Source: Cunninghamia lanceolata (lineage: Eukaryota; Streptophyta; Pinopsida; Cupressales; Cupressaceae). From it: a DNA stretch of 64,000 bases. The translations under genes were made by a program, and so were the position numbers. Under the pieces are notes generated by a model, which was not told where the DNA came from, did no database searches, and saw only the letters and a list, made by a program, of their open reading frames with translations. The DNA lies in assembly GCA_027924645.1 (NCBI GenBank), contig BSBN01000849.1, forward strand, positions 11,550,001-11,614,000. The letters are read 5' to 3'. Positions 33,629-44,596 of the stretch are shown piece after piece (position 1 is the stretch's first letter; each line of letters begins with the position of its first letter).

Positions 33629-36376
33629 TGTTATCCCTTTTTCCCTCTGCCCAGAGTCAAATGGTTAACCTAGTATTTTCCTTAGAATCCTTTGAAGAAG
33701 TCCCTATAAAGCCAAAGTGCCAAGTTCCCAAGAAACCTTGCCTAAAGAACCTTACCATTGGAAAGAGCTTGAAAAAATAGGCAGGATTGCTTTTTGCATC
33801 ACCGTGAAATTCGACGAAACAAAGAAGTTATACATGGTCAAAGTTTTGGTCAACATGCAATTCAAATGTACATTTGGCAGGCTTGCAAAATCCCTATCGG
33901 CCTTAGAAAATGTTAAAAAAGGGGAGTTTTATGCATTTTCTAAATGTATATCGGGCTCAAAAGGTGCACATACATTTAGGGAATCTTTCGCAGGTTCCCC
34001 AAGAATATTCCCAATTTGTATATCGGCGATATACAAGGAAAGATGCAAGTGAACATACAAGCTATAATGTACATTCATTGAATATTCCACAAAGATTCCC
34101 TGTTTGTATATGGTTCGCTTGTATGTTTGCCTTTGTATTTTCAATATACAAGCAAATATACATTCGTTAAATGTACAAGTCAAATATACATTGAAGATTC
34201 CCCAGAATATTATGTGCTTGCATGACAAAGGCTTGTATATTGCTTTGTATGTTTGCAATATACAAGGGGAAATATACAATGAGAAGATACATTGCGGTCA
34301 TATTTCCCAAAGATTCCCTCTTTGTATGCATGTGGCTTTGTATATTGTGTTTGCATATTTAACATACAAGGTGCAAATGTACATTTGCTACAGTACCGCA
34401 GGGAAAGTATACAAAGGCATTTGTATATCGCCAGCATACAAGAGGTGGGGCCTGTGCATATACAAGGAGGATTGTATGTTTCGACATACAAAGGTCATGT
34501 GAATAGTGGCTTGTATATCACGCATCTACAAAGCGAATATACATTGGTGATATGCAGGCTAGATTTCAAATGAATATCAATTTTAGCACATTCAGGCTTC
34601 AGGTCTGGTTTGTATATACAACAGTGTTTGTATGTTCACACATACAAAGAAATATACAAGGAGTGGAGGTACAAGTCAGACCCGACAGAGTAGTCAAATA
34701 TAGTTAGTGGTCTTTTGGAGTCCACGGCTTGTATGTTGGTAGATACAAAGGATTCTCAACTAGTGGGACCCACACATACAAGGGCGATTGTATGCATATG
34801 CAATTCATGATTACAAAGGGTAAAGTGCATGATTGTATGTGCTAGTTCATTTGTATGTTTTTCTTGTATCTTTGCATATACAAATCGACATGCAAGGCCG
34901 ATATGCAAGAGGGTTTTCAACCAAGCAAATGCAAGTTTTCAGCAATAGGTCCTAGTTTCAGTTCGACGGCAAATTAGAGGGTGCCACGTGGCAGTGGCGA
35001 TGCATATACAAAGGCTCTTGCACATACAAAGATGATTTAAAAGGCAATTTCAAATGTATATCCTGAAAGCGATTACAAGGACATTTTAGGCGCCAAAGAC
35101 AAAGATACATGCAAAGTGTTTTGTGCATGCAGAGGCAAACTCAGAGGCATTTTCAGAGGCTGATATATACATAGATGTAGAAGCGATATATACAGGCAGT
35201 TGACCAGAACTTTGACCGCTTGTATCTTCCCCATTTCAATGAATTTCGACATGCTGTAGGAGGCAAAAATGCTTATTTTTGCCTCCTCTTTCATTTGAGC
35301 ATGTTTTTAGGGGGATTTTCTAGTTTCCATTTTTGGGATCTAGTTTTGCATGTTTCGGTCGATTAGATGTTTCAGCGGCCATCTTGAAGATGCGGGGGAC
35401 TTTTCTTCTCCACAGTGGCTCCAGTTGGTGAGTTCTGCAGGTGCATTCATGGCGTATGGGCTCTTTTCCCTTCAAGACTTTTCCTACACAATGGATGGTG
35501 ACTTTGGAGGATCTTTCTCCATGCCCCGTCCTTTCTTGCATCCTAGCTACATTTTCTTGAGTTTTGGCCTGGCAGAGGCATGGCCCCTGTCCCTTCGCCA
35601 TGCCTCTGCCCATACCTTCCTACTTCTGGCATTTATGGCCTCATTTTCTATGAATTAGAGACTCCACGCTTTTCTGGTAGGAGCCTAGCTTATATAAGAC
35701 ATGTGGACTCTTTTGAGGAAGAGGATGGTTGATTTTGGCGCTGTTATGCTGCCAATTTTTTTTTGTAGTCAGACCTCTTAGTGTAATTGCAAGGGTATGG
35801 GAATGTGATTCACTGTGCCTGAATCTGGCCTTTATTGTCTTCCCTTTATCCACCAATGAATGTAATTAGCTATGTTGGTATACCCCTGCTATGAAATATT
35901 TCTGTATTGTAATAGTTTTCTGGACCTTCATGATTAATAGATGTTGATTTCTCGCCTCTCTTATGTCTAGATTTTTGTGTTTTAATTGAAGTTATAGTCT
36001 ATTATGTGGGTAAAACGGCTCCTCTACAGGTTTAACATCCATACCGAAGCCTCAACCAACCATAAGTCTGTGTGAATGCCCCTCCAATAGCAAATGATTC
36101 ATTGTAGTGCCCACACCTTGACCGCCATTGCTCACTAAATCTGGTGTATCACCCCTTTTCCCTTTCAGTTTTCCTTCTAACTCTTTCCCCTGCAAGTCAT
36201 TTAACACTAGGTTTAGTATCACTGCTCTAAGTAATAGACTTAGAGAAAAGGAACTAGCCTTCTCTGGAGGTCTGATCTCAAATCGCAAGGTCCCACACTT
36301 CGAGATCATTCCAATGTTACCCCAGGTTGCTAAGGTCTCATAACTACAGCAAAGGGTTCAAATCTAGGTGATAACA
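33629..36376 (+). repeat. Element C 3' LTR
   Basis: The 2748-base LTR starts TGTTATCCC and ends GGTGATAACA. It matches the 5' LTR with a few percent differences, many of them C/T or G/A. The next five bases, ATAAC, do not match the five before the 5' LTR (TAAGG). Confidence 0.92.
34010..35020 (+). repeat. Hairpin array, copy in the 3' LTR of element C
   Basis: This is the counterpart of 24820-25830. The hairpins with 9-, 12- and 8-base arms are kept: TTGTATATC/GATATACAA near 34017-34037, CTTGTATATTGC/GCAATATACAAG near 34231-34265, and TTGTATGT/ACATACAA near 34471-34490 and 34627-34646. One equivalent, near 34510-34530, is broken (cttgtatatcacgcatctacaaag). Confidence 0.8.
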
Positions 36377-38885
36377 ATAACACAAGACACCCCCTTGTTA
36401 TTCAATCAAAGAGATCACCCACCAAAAAAAGAATGATTATAGGACTTTATACTTAGTGCGATTTACAATTGTCCTCAAGGGACCAAAATTGGGAAAGCAT
36501 GAAAATCTCTTAAAACTAAGATTCAAAGGAGATTACAATTGCTCACAATGATTAACCATAGAAAATAAATCCCTTCAAAACAAGTTTCACTTCCTCAAGT
36601 GCCAAAATGCCCAAGTTATCACTCAAAAGCCAAAAAATTGACAAATGAAATAAAATGAATTTGGAGTAAAATCTAAGAAATGTGCATAGATGGATTTGAA
36701 GAGATCCTTAATACCTTTCCGATGTCATAAGATTAATGAAAATTAGAGATTGTGGCAAGAAGTTGTGAGCTCAGAAACGAAAAATAAAGATCTATCTTCA
36801 AACTACTGTAGCAGTCATTTGCAGAAAAATTTCAAAAAACTACTGACACCACTATGAAGTGCTCTCTGTCATCTTTCCAATGATATCTCGTTTGCTTGAT
36901 TTTGCCTCCGTGGGCAAAAGTTATGCAAAAATGAAAAAAAGCCCCTGTTTAGGGCTTTGAGGGGCAAAATTGGCCTCCTAGCGCTGATGCAGTGCTGACA
37001 TCAATAGAATATTCTCAAAATATTCCTTTTTCTCAAAAAAAAAACTCCTCCCCCAGAAAGCAAAAAAATGCTGGTCAAATGCAAAACCAACATTGGATTT
37101 CAGAAAAACACCTTGCAGCAATCAAAACCGCCAACTGATGTCAAAAACTACTGGAGGGATGGTCAAAACCATTTTCCCAATTGTGGGAAACTAGAGTTTG
37201 GCTAGACAATGGCTTTGAGGTAGGTTAAGGAGAATATTGTCCAATAATTCTCTACAGGATGGGATGCCTGTCGCCACTGGCAAGTTTGTATAAGCACTGG
37301 GCGTGTGGTCGCTGGTGGTTTTGTATAGCCACTGAGGATATTTGAAACCTTAGTTTATGGACCACTCATTGAAGGAACCACCGATTTTAAAGAAAAACCA
37401 TCATTAACCAGTCGAAACCACCTAGAATCAGAAGAAATCGTCTGTGGTTTTAGAGTTTCTCCCAAAAATGAAGGAATAGCTGACAAGTTTAGAAGATTCC
37501 CCGACGAGTTTAGAAAATTTTTTGGCATGAATTTCTTTATGGCATGAGACAGTTTTGAATACCCTTCTACCTGCCAGTGATGTTGAAGTCCCACTGAGAT
37601 TTGAAGGTTTCCAGTAAGGGTTTAGGTATGCAGTCAGAGGAATGACCACCGAGAAACAAATGTCGATCCTGGATTGTTGACCATCAGGATTTGTTGTATG
37701 TTCAGAGATGACAATAAAACCATCAAAGTTTTAGAATTCACCACCATAGATGGAGATTGTGTGTGTGGTGGGTTGAAGAGCCTATGATGGTCATTGTTCT
37801 ATGTGATTAATACAAGCCGCTGAGGTTTCTGCAGTGCAAACCGCCGAGTATGAAGGAATTAATGGCGATGTTTTCTAGAGATTCAAAGAAATGCCACCAC
37901 TAGGATGTGTTACGTCTGCCAGAAATGGATCAATGAATGTGCCACTTTTTTAGAGAACCCTCTGGTAAGGGCGGTAAAGAATCCTGGGAAGAAGACTTAA
38001 CCAATGATGTGGAAGGAGCTAGGAGGATAAGTCGAAATGCCACCATGTATGTTGTCACAGAGACTGGAAGATTTCTGTTGTTGTTGACTGAGAGGAAAAA
38101 CTACCTGAGATTTGATTCATCCACTAAAGACTATTTTGATTTCACAGTGGAGAAGTGTTCATTAAGGACAGGTGGTACCTTTCAATGCTCCCTGCAAATG
38201 CAGGTAGCCTGCAATAGTAGGGTACGGCTCTGCCAAACAATTTTATCTGTGAAAAAAAAAACTTTATACCACAGATTAATGAATAAACTAGAATGAATTA
38301 CGTGTCAATATTAATCACCCAGATTCGGGATTTCATTCTAATTCTACTTGCCAAAGATTCTATAGGAATATGCCGATTGTGATAGGGAATCTTTCCTATG
38401 ATAGATCCATACAGCTAAGGGGTAAAATTTTTTTGCTTCTAGCTATAACTTTGTCTGATTTGGATGATTTTACAATTGATCCATATTGATTTGGCTACTC
38501 CAGAGGTAATGGTGGTGTCTAATTTGGGCCAACCTGCTCTAAATTGTTGGTACCTCCTGGATCATGCTAAAGAGCTCCAAATTGAAACCCTCATCAATTT
38601 TTCCTCTGATGTCTGATTTGGACGAAACAAAAGGCGATCTTGACTATTTTGGCTGCTCCGGATGTAATGATGAAGTCTGACTTGCAACAACATGCACTAA
38701 AATGAACCTACAATAAAAGGCCACAAGGTGGAAAACCTCACAAAATTGGTATTTGTATCATGTTTTTTTGATTCTCCAGGTCATCATGCAATGCAAGAGA
38801 AGATCATACTCAACTATCAAGATCCACCATGAATTGCACTCAAGATCTCTCAAGAAATGACTAACACAAAGTGATTCTTCTTAGA
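36377..38885 (-). other. Probable leader of element B
   Basis: A 2.5 kb stretch between element C and the primer site of B, without a credible frame on either strand. It may be the untranslated leader of B, or another sequence brought in with C. A loose motif of the CCACTGAG or CCGCYGAG type recurs between about 37270 and 37900. Short frames at 37355-37649 and 37937-38296 show no known domain. Confidence 0.45.
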
Positions 38886-38897
38886 GCTCTGATACCA
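38886..38897 (-). promoter_or_regulatory. Element B primer binding site (initiator tRNA-Met)
   Basis: Reads TGGTATCAGAGC on the minus strand, directly after the LTR end CTAACA with no spacer. It is a perfect match to the plant initiator tRNA-Met complement and shows that 38898-39324 is the 5' LTR. Confidence 0.92.
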
Positions 38898-39324
38898 TGT
38901 TAGAGATGGCTATGGTTGGAGCTACCCAAGATCTAGGACTTCATGAAAGCACAAGAGAGATCAAGTAAGAGATTAATGCTATTCTATCATTGAATGCAAA
39001 AGATTATTGTTACAATGTACATGATATGCCTTGCTTATAAAGACAAGGTGAGAGCTAGAAAGGTGGAGTAGAAGGTGGAGATATTCCTACAACATGTGCC
39101 AATTAGAGGATGATAGCTAATTGCACATGTGGAGGATAAGACAACTCACTCCAACTATCAACAACTCAACACACAACTAGACATCTAGAATACTCACTAA
39201 GTCAACTTAACATGTGTGAATTGTGTGTGATGTGTGAATAGTATTTAACTAATAAATAGTTAAATAATGTAAATTATCCACACAAGAGTAAATTGGTTAG
39301 GTGATAACCCTATTCACACCAACA
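38898..39324 (-). repeat. Element B 5' LTR
   Basis: The 427-base partner of 21952-22388, ending CACCAACA on the plus strand next to the GTGAG duplication (39325-39329). Confidence 0.92.
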
Positions 39325-39329
39325 GTGAG

Positions 39330-39501
39330 CATTAAAAAGGTTTCCTTATCGACATCTTAAGTTTGAATTATGAAATCTTAGCGAGAATGCATATATAATC
39401 ATATTTAGGACTTCATTTTACAACTATATGGATAATGCAAACTTTTGATCTTGTGCTAAGCATATTCAAGGCTTTCATTGTGTTAAAGAGCAGTATTATG
39501 T
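39330..39501 (+). repeat. Element A 3' LTR, second part, truncated
   Basis: After the GTGAG duplication the A LTR resumes (cattaaaaaggtttcc) and tracks the 5' LTR up to the point equivalent to about 15545. The match ends between 39501 and 39506, where Copia-3 begins. The final ~820 bases of this LTR are not seen and may lie right of the window. Confidence 0.85.
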
Positions 39502-39725
39502 TGTTTAATACAATCATAACATCTCTTTGGGTGTGGAGTTTTTCCTATAAGGATTTCTCCACGTAAATTATGTGCCCACTTCTATCATTATTTTTTCTTC
39601 TCTACTACATTGCTTGAAAGTGCAAAATCACTTACACATAAATTGAAACTCATTGATCTAATTTTTAGATTTGAACACACATATTTAAAGTTTTATAGCA
39701 GAAGTTCCACCTTGACTTTTCAACA
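39502..39725 (+). repeat. Copia-3 5' LTR (short or truncated)
   Basis: About 224 bases from TGTTTAATAC to TTTTCAACA. It contains tttttcctataagg and tttctccacgtaaa, wording typical of the R-U5 region of copia LTRs. The start coincides with the point where the A LTR match fails. Without a 3' LTR I cannot say whether it is complete. Confidence 0.6.
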
Positions 39726-39727
39726 TT

Positions 39728-39739
39728 TGGTATCAGAGC
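39728..39739 (+). promoter_or_regulatory. Copia-3 primer binding site (initiator tRNA-Met)
   Basis: A perfect TGGTATCAGAGC two bases after the LTR end CAACA. Confidence 0.92.
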
Positions 39740-39853
39740 TAACAATTGTATTGAGTGAGGGACACCTTTCTCTTAAAGTGTTGAAGGTTTTTTGGCTATA
39801 GTGGGAGATTTTTCTTTGTGGGTTTTGCAGATTTTTTAAGAAGATTGTTTACA

Positions 39854-40680
39854 ATGGGCTCTACCTCTTGTCTAGATATTAAGAAGTTTAATGGATCTAG
39901 ATACGAGATATAGAAATTGAATATGGAAGAGCTCTTAGAAGAAACATATCAATGTTTAGTTGTTTCCAATGAAAAGAATCCATCCACAACTATGTTTGAT
40001 GAAGATTGGTTAAAAGTTGACAAGAAGGCATGATGAACCATAAGGTTGTGTCTTGCAAATATCATCCTCTTGAATCTTTCTAATGAACCTATCACATACA
40101 AGTTGTGGAAGAGGATAGGTGATATTTATCAAACCAAAAGTCTTACTAATAAGTTATATCTAAAAATACAGTTGTATTCTTTAAAGATGAAGGATGGAAA
40201 TTTTGTTACAAATCATTTAAATGATTTAATTTGATTTTAAGTCAAATTTCATTTGTAGATGTTAAGTTAGAAGATGAAGATAAATGCATCTTGTTGATTT
40301 GTTCTTTACCATAATCTTTGGAATAATTAATTGTTGATATGAGTGGTAGTGGTGCAAATCCAAAGATGGACAATATCATTGCTACTCTTCTTTCAAAAGA
40401 AATGAGAAGAAAGTTAAAAAATGATGGATCCCAAGATGCCTTGCATGTAAGAGAAAGGTCTAAATAAAAAGAGCCTAAAGGGGATACAAAGAAGGGTAAG
40501 TCTAGAGGACATTCTCAAACCCCTAGTAAGAGCAAAGTGTTGGAATTGTGGGAAATGGGCACATGTGAAGAAGGATTGTAGAAACAAGAAAAAGAGTTCA
40601 GATTCCTCCATAGAAAAATCCTTAGATAATGGTGACGTTGATGCTCTAATTATTTTAGATAACACTATAAGTAATGATGC
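39854..40680 (+). pseudogene. Copia-3 gag, broken
   Basis: ATG at 39854 opens MGSTSCLDIKKFNGSRYEI, followed by TAG at an expected Trp. The copia gag capsid blocks follow in pieces (KLWKRIGDIYQTKSLTNKLYLK near 40105). The zinc knuckle CWNCGKWAHVKKDC at 40546-40587 keeps all four ligands. Stops and small indels separate the pieces. Confidence 0.8.
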
Positions 40681-41240
40681 TTGGCTTATTGATTTAGGTT
40701 TTTCTTATCATATGACTCCCAATAAAGAGTGGTTTACCAAATACTCAACATATGATGGAGGATAAGATTTCCTTGGTGATAATAGTACTAAACAGATTGT
40801 TGACAAGGGAAATGTACAATTATGTTTCAGTGAAGGAAGGATTAAAACCCTTAATGATGTTTTACATATTCAGAACTTGCAAGAAATTTACTTTATGTAT
40901 CCAAGTTGAATGATTCTAGAATGCATGTGACATTTGACAAGTCTGGTTGTAGGTTAGTAAGAGGAAATTGGGTGGTTGCTAAAGGATCTCAGATTGGAAC
41001 TTTATTTAGGCTTAATGCCTCCACTTTGAATAATTCAAACAATCTAATTGACACTTAAAATGAATGTATATTGTGGCACCATAGATTGGGTCACATAAGT
41101 GGAAAAGGTCTTAGGACCATTATTTATGAAAAAATTGGTTGACGATATTTCTGATTAATCTATTGGAAAAAATGATTTATGTGAACATTTTGTGTTTGGA
41201 AGATAGAATAGATCATCATTTCCTGTTGGAACTAATAAAG
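40681..41240 (+). pseudogene. Copia-3 protease and pre-integrase, broken
   Basis: WLIDLGFSYHMTPNKEWF marks the protease. The catalytic Asp (40691) is present, but the next residue is Leu instead of Ser (tta at 40694). After about 40763 the frame is lost repeatedly. The pre-integrase LWHHRLGH-type block is recognisable near 41070. Confidence 0.75.
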
Positions 41241-41960
41241 ATAAGAGTTTATTAGAGATTATTCATTTGGATGTGTTTGGACCAGTGTATATTTACTATT
41301 TTAGAAAATCTCGATATTATGTTACATTCATTGATAATGTCTCAAGATACACCTATATTTATTTTATGAATGCTAAATCTGAATTCTTCACTAAATTTAA
41401 AGAATTTAAAGCCTTAGTTGAGAAACAAATAGACTACAAGATAAGGGTGTTGAGATTAGGTAATGGTGGTGAATATTATTCTAAGGGATTTGATGAATTT
41501 TGTAATTATGTAGGTATTGTTCAATAGAAGACTGCTCCTTATACTCCACAACAAGATGGAGTACCAAAAAGAATGAACCAAACCTTAATGGAAAGAGCTA
41601 GGAGCATGTTGAGTAGTGCTAAGCTAGGTCGGTGCTTTCAGGCTTACTATAAGTACTGCTTATTATTTAATTAATAGATCTCCCTATTTAGCTCTTGAAG
41701 ATAAAACTCATTATGAAATGTGGGTAGGTAGAAAGCTTTATGTTTCACCTTTAAGGATATTTGGTTGTGAGGCTTATGTTCATGTGCCTAATAAAAATCA
41801 TACTATATTAAACTGGATCCAAAAGCTCAGAAATGCATCTTTGTAGGTTATGGTGAGAATGGAAAAGGTTACAATCTTTGGAATCCTTTAAACCAAAAAT
41901 GATTTTATCTAGAGATGTGATTTTCACAGAGTTTAGAGCTTATTTAGGTGAAGAAAAAAC
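41241..41960 (+). pseudogene. Copia-3 integrase, catalytic residues lost
   Basis: The core starts with DVFGPV (first catalytic Asp). The second Asp, expected in RSDNGGEY, is Gly (LGNGGEY, codon 41459). The catalytic Glu, expected in AERMNRTL, is Lys (PKRMNQTL, codon 41567). A stop (TAG near 41525) and frameshifts after about 41630 add to the damage. This integrase would be inactive even if the frame were open. Confidence 0.8.
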
Positions 41961-43345
41961 AAATGAGAAAGAAAAGACTAAAATAATATACTTCGAGACA
42001 CATATAGAAAAGTAGGAAGATGCACATGTGGAAGAACAATTAGATGGATTTGATGATGGAGAAGAAGAAGAGAGTTCAAAGAGTTTAGATAATGATGTGC
42101 ATGATGAGAATATAGAAGAACAAGAAGAGCCCCTTACTGCTACCTTGAGAAGATCCACATGACAATGGGATCTTGTTAATAGGTATAGCCCACCTGATTT
42201 CCATTGTGTATTTTCTTTGTTAAGTACTAATGATGAACCTAGATCTTTCAAGGAGGTTCTACCTTCAGAGGATAGTGAGTCTTGTTTACAGGATATGCAT
42301 GAGGAGATGATGTCCTTGGAAACTTGTGACACTTGGGATCTTGTTAGTTTTCCCAAAGGAAGAAATCCCATTGGTTGCAAGTGGGCATACAAAAAAAAAT
42401 TTGGTGCAGATGGTAAGTTAGAATGGTATAAGGATAGATTAGTTGGCAAGGGCTACTCCTAGAGACAAGGAGTTGATTTTAATGAAATTTTCTCTCCTAT
42501 TGCTAAATTAACTTCTATTAGATTCATTTTATCTATTGCTACAACTTATGATTTTGAGATAGAGAAAATTGATGTTAAAACTTATTTCTTCAATGGGGAT
42601 CTTGAAGAAGAGATTTATATGTGACAACCTGATGGTTTTATTGTGAAAGGAAATAGATTCTTGGTTTACAGGTTAAAATGATCATTGTATGATTTAAAAC
42701 AATCACCCAGGATGTGGTATCAGAAGTTTGATGCTTTTGTATTAAAGTTAGGTTTTGTTAGAAGAGAAGAGGATCATTGTGTTTATCTTTTAAGATTATT
42801 GATGATTAGGTACTGATTATTGTCTTGTATGTTGATGACATGTTTATTAGTAATAGAACGGTGATGATTACAAAGCTTAAAACTCAACTTTCTAGCACAT
42901 TTAATATGAAGGACTTGGGGGCTGCTAGATACTTTCTTGGGATGGAGATCAATATGGATTAGGAACACAAAAATCTATGGTTAAGTCAAAGTAAGTATGT
43001 TTATACTATTTTGCAAAGATTTAATATGCATGATTATAAACCAGTAAGCATTCCTTTTCTGGTTGGTACTAAGCTTAGTTTAGACATGTGTCCTACTTCT
43101 AATAATGATTTTGAAGAGATGCCTAAGGTTCCTTATTCTAGTTTTGTTGGTAGTTTTATGTATGCAATTGTTTGTACTAGACCAAATATTGCCCAAGTAG
43201 TGGGGGTTTTAAGCACGTTTATGTCTAACCATGGTAAAGAGCAATATAATTGTGTTAAGTGGGTGTTTAGATATTTGTGAGGAATTTTTATTATTGTTTG
43301 GTTTATCATGGTATTGAAATGTGGACAAGTCATTCGACATACAGG
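41961..43345 (+). pseudogene. Copia-3 reverse transcriptase and start of RNase H, broken
   Basis: An acidic linker precedes CDTWDLVSFPKGRNPIGCKW at about 42326, the start of the copia reverse transcriptase. IDVKTYFFNGDLEEEIYM follows near 42570 and YVDD lies at 42828-42839. The thumb region runs to RPNIAQVVGVLSTFMSN at about 43230. Stops and at least two frameshifts (near 42810 and 42960) break it. The RNase H domain is cut off by the LTR of A' at 43346. Confidence 0.85.
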
Positions 43346-44596
43346 CATTATGTAGAAAAGGAGGGTTTGTTGATTACGTTGATAGTTTAATTAGATCCTC
43401 CTTTCACTAGATACATTCAAGGACATTAAACTAAGTTGAATCACAACTTTTGCAAGAGGAGTCAAATATAGGTTTGGTGTCACTTGGAATGATAAGGAAA
43501 TTTAGAATTTGTTGATTAATGTGTTAACCTTAGTTTGATTGAGTCTAAAACCCTAATTATGCAAAATCATAAACAAATGGATGAAACTTGACAAATGCTC
43601 ACATAGGAAGACACTAAATGTAGATTAGATACACACCAAATTTCATATTTTAGAAGGTGGAATCTTTGGGGACAAAAGAGAAGGTGCCCTTGTCTAGTGC
43701 AGTGCTTTTTTTGAGGGCTTCAAGATATTTTCTGCTACAGACTGCAACCACTTAAGAGATTCTTGATAGTGCTAAATTGAGGGATAAAAGAGTGGGTGCC
43801 CTTATCCAATTAGGGATATTTTATGTCATTTTCTTTAGATTTGGATTCTTCCTAATCTGCTTTAATCTCTTGGAACTCCTTTCCCTATAATCTGATACCT
43901 ATAACTTGCAATCACAAGAGAGGGGTTGGGGTTTGTGGTGTTTAGGAGCTTGCCTCAATCAAGCCCCAAAATGACATTCAAGCCTTTCAAACCTTTAATA
44001 GAGAAAGTGTGTTTCCTTGCAGGATAGAGGTAAAAGAAAATGATATGATAAATTGATTGAAAACACAAAAGATATGTCACCTCAAAGGTGAATCTCTCAC
44101 AGGGAGATGAACATCTTTCAGACCATGAGGAGATGGATTGATGAAGACAAATCTACAACAAACAAGTACAAACACAACACAATACTACTCTACAACACAG
44201 TGAAAGCCTTGAATATCCTTAGCACAAGATCACAAGTTCACATTATCTATCTAGGTGTAAAATGAAGTCATTAATCTACTTAAATATGCATTCCTAGTAA
44301 CCTTTCATAATTCAAATTGAATAGGCTAACAAAGGAAAACCTTTTAATGGTCACTTTGCGGACATCTAAAATTTGGGTCTCAACAAAATAGGTTTGGAAT
44401 AGGGCATAGGCACCTATGTCTAGGGTCTTATTTTGGGACTTGCTTAACCTCAAGAGTGGACCCTAAATCCCATTTGACATGGGTTTTGAGGGATTTTGCT
44501 CTGGGATTCATTTTTAACATGCATGATTAAATCTAAGGGACCTAGGAGCTAAACTTAGGGGGTAAAAGTCATAGGGGGACATTTTACAACATAACA
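43346..44596 (-). repeat. Element A' 3' LTR
   Basis: A 1251-base inverted match to the LTR of A. On the minus strand it starts TGTTATG after the tract aaagtgggcgctaaa. Its last bases read ACATAATG where A has ACATAACA, so the terminal CA has decayed. The five bases beyond, ACAGG (43341-43345), would be one side of the target duplication. Confidence 0.88.

Larger units (their letters stand above)
24437..36376 (+). mobile_element. Element C: full-length Tat-like Ty3/gypsy element
   Basis: An 11.9 kb element with ~2.75 kb LTRs and the order gag, protease, RNase H-like, reverse transcriptase, RNase H, integrase. Integrase after reverse transcriptase makes it Ty3/gypsy, and the second RNase H points to the Tat lineage. 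Nearly all of gag-pol (27355 to about 32110) is one reading frame broken by in-frame stops; one frameshift near 32110 precedes integrase. I count 17 premature stops, 12 of them TAG. The flanks (TAAGG left, ATAAC right) do not form a target duplication. It lies inside element B. Confidence 0.93.
21952..39324 (-). mobile_element. Element B: minus-strand copia-like element holding element C
   Basis: Short LTRs (437 and 427 bases) and the target duplication GTGAG at 21947-21951 and 39325-39329 define the insertion into the LTR of A. The primer site beside the right LTR fixes the minus orientation. Internally there is copia gag (about 24436-23712) and protease (about 23711-22968). No integrase or reverse transcriptase appears before the polypurine tract, so this copy is a gag-protease derivative. 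Element C (24437-36376) splits it. Sequence at 36377-38885 seems to be its leader, but the N-terminal half of gag is not visible on either side of C. Confidence 0.9.
15123..39501 (+). mobile_element. Element A: gag-protease-only gypsy-like LTR element, interrupted
   Basis: The 5' LTR (15123-16365), leader, gag and protease region, tandem repeats, polypurine tract and the first part of the 3' LTR (21705-21951) are contiguous. The 3' LTR is then split by element B (21952-39324), resumes after the GTGAG duplication at 39330 and stops near 39501 where Copia-3 starts. No reverse transcriptase, RNase H or integrase lies between 19800 and 21690. A was therefore non-autonomous when complete, a plan like the TR-GAG elements described in plants. 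The gag-to-protease region resembles Tat-type gypsy elements. A' at 43346-46205 is a second, inverted copy. Confidence 0.85.
39502..43345 (+). mobile_element. Copia-3: older Ty1/copia element, 5' part
   Basis: A short LTR-like segment, a perfect initiator tRNA-Met primer site, gag, protease, integrase and reverse transcriptase follow in copia order. All are broken by stops and frameshifts, and several catalytic residues are lost, so it looks more decayed than Copia-1 or Copia-2. The element is cut at 43346 by the LTR of A', so the end of RNase H and the 3' LTR are missing from the window. It is not of the Copia-1/2 family: its LTR is much shorter and its RT motif is YVDD. Confidence 0.85.

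Noticed and set aside
37937..38296. 119-codon plus-strand frame
   Set aside because: It lies in the leader region of a minus-strand element, and I recognise no domain or conserved motif.
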